NCBI RefSeq assembly: GCF_900188085.1
Contig: NZ_FZOU01000002.1
Location: forward strand, 1-64,000
Origin: Granulicella rosea
Lineage (GTDB): Bacteria; Acidobacteriota; Terriglobia; Terriglobales; Acidobacteriaceae
DNA length: 64,000 bases
Direction: 5' to 3'
Positions 61,183-64,000 of this stretch are shown here, piece after piece. The position numbers were made by a program, and so were the translations under genes. The first letter of the stretch is position 1. Each line of letters starts with the position of its first letter. Below the pieces are notes generated by a model. That model was given only the letters and a program-made list of their open reading frames with translations. It was not told the origin of the DNA and made no database searches.

Positions 61183-61808
61183 GGTGTCGGCCTCGTGGAT
61201 GTAGCCGTTGATGCGGGTTCGATCTGTATGAGGGGCTTCTCGTTGCAGGAGGCCTGCGTTGCGAGCGTCGGCATCTCGCCTGCATGGATGACGAGCGAAT
61301 CCCCGGCGAGTTTGTACTTGTATTCGAAGAGGCCGCGTTCGGGCGGACCTGAGGCGCGGGAACCATCTTCGTAGTAAGCTCCGCCATGGCAGGGGCACAT
61401 GAAGAGCTTCGACTCCGAGAACCAGCGAACGGGACAGCCGAGATGGGCGCAGTTGATGGCGAAGACCTGGAACTGTTCTGCCGAGATCCGTCGCACCCAG
61501 CAGGCGACCTTGGCTGTCTGCCCGTCGCCGAGACTGGTGACCGGGCTTTGAAAGTCGACGAGGCGTGTCTCGCCGACAGGGAACTGGCTTGCGGGGCCGA
61601 GACCGATCCAGGAACCGACGGCTGAACTTTTCTTTGTCGTCGGACCGAGCAGGTAGCCGACGAGCGGGACGGCGAGGACGGCGCCCACGGCGCCATTCAG
61701 CAACAGCGATAGCTTGAAGAGGAAGCTGCGTCGAGAGTGAGCGGCAGCCTTCGCCTCCGGAGTTGGGCCGCTGTCGTCAACGACGGGTTGTACTGGAACT
61801 TCGCTCAT
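61170..61808 (-). CDS. Rieske iron-sulfur protein of the bc complex
   Basis: The 212-residue protein has a TAT-like signal with SRRSFLFKLSLLLNG, one N-terminal membrane helix and the [2Fe-2S] ligand motifs CAHLGCP and CPCHGG. The C-terminal 40 residues extend beyond the usual length, rich in Thr/Pro/Ser. It is the electron acceptor from quinol in the bc complex. It lies 12 bases after the diheme cytochrome gene and overlaps cytochrome b by 13. Confidence 0.92.
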   Translation of the reverse strand: MSEVPVQPVVDDSGPTPEAKAAAHSRRSFLFKLSLLLNGAVGAVLAVPLVGYLLGPTTKKSSAVGSWIGLGPASQFPVGETRLVDFQSPVTSLGDGQTAKVACWVRRISAEQFQVFAINCAHLGCPVRWFSESKLFMCPCHGGAYYEDGSRASGPPERGLFEYKYKLAGDSLVIHAGEMPTLATQASCNEKPLIQIEPASTATSTRPTPWQV

Positions 61809-61820
61809 GCTTATCTCCGT

Positions 61821-62585
61821 CTACGGGTGCTCCCGATAGGGCTGGCCGGGTGTTGCGATGCGGTGGGATGCGAGCCATGTGACGGTGTCGGTGATCTGCT
61901 GGTCTGTCATGGCTAATGCGTTCGGTCCGCTGGCGTCTGATCGCCAGTCGGGCATGTGGTCCTCTGGCTTCCCTGCAATGATTGTGCTGCGAAGGCTCTG
62001 ATCGCTTACGAGAGCCAGATAGGCCGGATCGATGATGGACCCGGTTGCTTCGGTCGAATGTTGCGCCGAGATCTTTGCAGCGATACCTGCTCCGTCTACC
62101 CCATGGCAGCGGGAGCAGAAGCTTGTGTACGCAATGTGCCCCGCAGTTGCATCGCCGGTTGTACTGCTGGCGTAGGTCGGAAATGCCTGACCCTGTAGCT
62201 GCGAAGGACGTCCCCATACTTCGACCATTCCACGCGCCAGTATTGCGATCTGCTGGTCGGTCAGCATTCCGCCCTTACCGATTGCGAAGGCCGGCATCAG
62301 CGTTCCGGGTATGCCGTTCGTGGTGGCGTTCTGGATCGCAGCTTCACCTGCCGTGGCAAGATAGACCGGGTTCGAGAGCGAGATCGCAGCGCCCTTGCTG
62401 CCGTTGGCCCCATGACAGGCGGAACAGTTCTGCTGGTAGAGCGTGGGGAAGTCGATCACCTGATCGGGACGTTGCGTCTCCGCGGTGAACTTCGGTTTAC
62501 CCGGCGCGTCCTTACAGCCTGCACTCGCAAAGAGGAGCAGACTGGTCAGGAAGAGCGAGGCTGCGGAACGTGGCTTTGGCATCAT
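61821..62585 (-). CDS. Diheme cytochrome c lipoprotein
   Basis: The 254-residue protein has a lipobox (LFASAGCK), so it is probably anchored by a lipid at Cys23. Two class I heme domains follow with CSACH and CSRCH. Distal Met ligands may be LMPAF and HMPDW. It likely moves electrons from the bc complex to the caa3-type oxidase. The first base overlaps the preceding membrane-protein gene (ATGA). Confidence 0.9.
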   Translation of the reverse strand: MMPKPRSAASLFLTSLLLFASAGCKDAPGKPKFTAETQRPDQVIDFPTLYQQNCSACHGANGSKGAAISLSNPVYLATAGEAAIQNATTNGIPGTLMPAFAIGKGGMLTDQQIAILARGMVEVWGRPSQLQGQAFPTYASSTTGDATAGHIAYTSFCSRCHGVDGAGIAAKISAQHSTEATGSIIDPAYLALVSDQSLRSTIIAGKPEDHMPDWRSDASGPNALAMTDQQITDTVTWLASHRIATPGQPYREHP

Positions 62586-63454
62586 TGCGAGGGGTCCTTC
62601 TCATCCGGCTGTCCGTTTTGTTTGGAGGGACGAGTGATTTGATCGGAGTGAATGCCGGCACGAGTGGCGAAGGGCAGCGCGCGGAACTGAGGTGTGCGGA
62701 CCTTCGTCTGCAGGTTGACGACGAAGCCGCAGACGAGGCCAAAAGCGATCTGCGAGACCACGAACCAGAACCAGCCGATGCGTTCGTTGAGGATCGGGCT
62801 GATGATGCTGAGAGCCGAGTAGAGAATCCCGGTGAAGAGCAGGGGAACCATTAGCCCTGCGGTGACGATGGGATACTTCGGAAACATGGGAAGCATCGCG
62901 CCGTAGAGGAGACCGACCAGCAGGGAGACCACTCCGTGAATGATGAGAGCCGCCAGCAGACCCTGCAGGTGGAACTGGCCGAGGAAGCTGTCGCTGGCTC
63001 CTGCCCAGCTCACGAAGCCACCGGCCGCCAGAAGGTTCATGGCATACCAGATGCTGTGATACTTCAAGAGACTGAAAAGAGTGGCCGGGACCACCATCGC
63101 GATGCCGCCGGCGACGCCACCCCTGATGCCGGTGGTGATATGGAAGGTCTCCACGGGCAGGATCGCACGCTGCGTCTCGATAGCGGGCAGACGATCGGTA
63201 AGCGTGCGCGTACTGGCGATGGTCACTTCCTCGGTCTGCACGACGACAGCAACATGATGTTCATGAGGAAAGACCTGGAAGAACCATCCGACGGAACCCC
63301 AGATCGTCAGCACTAAGCCAAGGAGCCCGATCGCGACATGCGTCACCATCCCAGCGCAGATAAGCGAGATACCCAGCGCGAGGACCATGGGGAAGATGGT
63401 GGGTGACGGAAGCTGGATGACATCGGTTTCGACTTCCGTGTGGTCGAGGTGCAT
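62582..63454 (-). CDS. Unrecognised polytopic membrane protein in the respiratory operon
   Basis: The 290-residue protein (ATG at 63454, with AAAGGAGA upstream) has about seven hydrophobic helices, for example FPMVLALGISLICAGMV, GGIAMVVPATLFSLL and GLLYGAMLPMFP. A soluble loop of about 60 residues lies after the second helix (HHVAVVVQTEEVTIAS). I do not recognise a family. It lies between oxidase subunit III and a cytochrome, so it may be an oxidase accessory or fused subunit-IV-like protein. Confidence 0.7.
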   Translation of the reverse strand: MHLDHTEVETDVIQLPSPTIFPMVLALGISLICAGMVTHVAIGLLGLVLTIWGSVGWFFQVFPHEHHVAVVVQTEEVTIASTRTLTDRLPAIETQRAILPVETFHITTGIRGGVAGGIAMVVPATLFSLLKYHSIWYAMNLLAAGGFVSWAGASDSFLGQFHLQGLLAALIIHGVVSLLVGLLYGAMLPMFPKYPIVTAGLMVPLLFTGILYSALSIISPILNERIGWFWFVVSQIAFGLVCGFVVNLQTKVRTPQFRALPFATRAGIHSDQITRPSKQNGQPDEKDPSQ

Positions 63455-63486
63455 GGTGTCTCCTTTCGGCGGTATTGGGATCGTCG

Positions 63487-64000
63487 TCATCGCCCGAAGA
63501 CGTAGACGACGAGCAAGACGACGATCCAAACCGCGTCGACGAAGTGCCAGTAGAGCGAAAGCACTTCAAGCTTTTCCGTGTGGGAGTTATTCAACTGGCC
63601 GCGAAGAGAAAAGAGAAGCGCCAGCGAGAGCAGGAACAGGCCGACGATGACGTGGAATCCATGCAGACCTACCAGCGAGTAAAAGGTCGTGCCGAAGAGA
63701 TTGGTGCGAATGGTGAGACCATCCACGTAGATGAGGTGATACCACTCCATCCCTGTGCCGACGAGGAAGATGCCGCCGAGAAGGACTGTGATCGCCAGCC
63801 AGAGCGAACAGAGACGTGTCGCTCCTTTGTGGAGCGATGCTACAGCGAGATGGAGGGTGAGACTGCTCGATAAAAGGCAAATGGACGTGAAGACGGGAAG
63901 CTCAAGCACATCGCGAGGTGTAGGGCCGCTGAGACTCTTGCCGAGATAGAAGAGATAGGCGACGACGAAGATGATGAAGATCGCCGCCTCGGCAAGGATG
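63487..64000 (-). CDS. ctaE: Cytochrome c oxidase subunit III, truncated by the window edge
   Basis: The visible 170 residues include WHFVDAVWIVVLLVVYVFG at the C-terminus and GLHGFHVIVGLFLLSLAL, typical of subunit III. The conserved Glu lies in FLVGTGMEWYHL. Sequence upstream (ILAEAAIFIIFVVAYLF) is open to the window edge, so the N-terminus lies beyond it. Subunits I and II should follow to the right on the minus strand. This is a caa3- or aa3-type oxidase by context. Confidence 0.9.
   Translation of the reverse strand, partial: ILAEAAIFIIFVVAYLFYLGKSLSGPTPRDVLELPVFTSICLLSSSLTLHLAVASLHKGATRLCSLWLAITVLLGGIFLVGTGMEWYHLIYVDGLTIRTNLFGTTFYSLVGLHGFHVIVGLFLLSLALLFSLRGQLNNSHTEKLEVLSLYWHFVDAVWIVVLLVVYVFGR

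Overview
The window looks like a chromosomal segment of an acidobacterium, probably of the Terriglobia (Granulicella/Terriglobus-like). This is inferred from moderately high GC, TAT-exported respiratory proteins, carboxypeptidase-regulatory-like and SpoIIAA-like small proteins, and a fused cytochrome b/c next to a caa3-type oxidase. No rRNA or other taxonomic marker is present, so the placement is only an inference.

Region 1 (1-23491) is a defence-rich genomic island. It opens with five co-directional genes: an Eco57I-type adenine methyltransferase, a PLD-SNF2 helicase, a fused GmrSD-like DUF262/DUF1524 protein, and a Gabija-like pair (OLD/TOPRIM nuclease plus UvrD helicase). A minus-strand YhaO-YhaN-like nuclease/ATPase pair follows, whose large ATPase is interrupted by one in-frame TGA. 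Next come an SSB-like OB-fold protein and a minus-strand trio (AbiEi-like/Fic protein, TIGR02391-like protein, PD-(D/E)XK-like protein). Small hypothetical genes, a truncated duplication, clustered short repeats and a 45-nt 3' piece of tRNA-Asn close the island. The tRNA piece is a likely attachment scar, which puts the intact tRNA-Asn to the left of this window.

Region 2 (23542-43414) is a hydrogen-oxidation and electron-export locus bounded by two closely similar Crp/Fnr regulators. One arm encodes a decaheme MtrA-like cytochrome and a large outer-membrane beta-barrel (a porin-cytochrome conduit). The centre is a complete Hyb-type [NiFe] hydrogenase (hybOABCD) with hypABFCDE. The other arm encodes a monoheme periplasmic cytochrome and a NapC/CymA-like multiheme membrane cytochrome. 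Together they suggest a path from H2 through the quinone pool and periplasmic cytochromes to an extracellular acceptor. A decayed nickel permease lies at the island border.

Region 3 (43434-58849) holds stress and envelope functions: a zinc alcohol dehydrogenase, a thioredoxin-like plus DCC-family pair, a DUF1269 protein, two receiver-like proteins, a P-type proton-pump-like ATPase, oleate hydratase, a universal stress protein, an L,D-transpeptidase, an MbfA-like iron exporter and a DUF1275 protein. A glgX fragment with two frame changes and an in-frame stop is embedded in it.

Region 4 (58849-64000, minus strand, open at the right edge) is an aerobic respiratory operon: oxidase subunit III, an unrecognised membrane protein, a diheme lipoprotein cytochrome, Rieske protein, cytochrome b fused to a heme-c domain, and a CtaG-like assembly factor. 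It resembles a bcc-caa3 arrangement.
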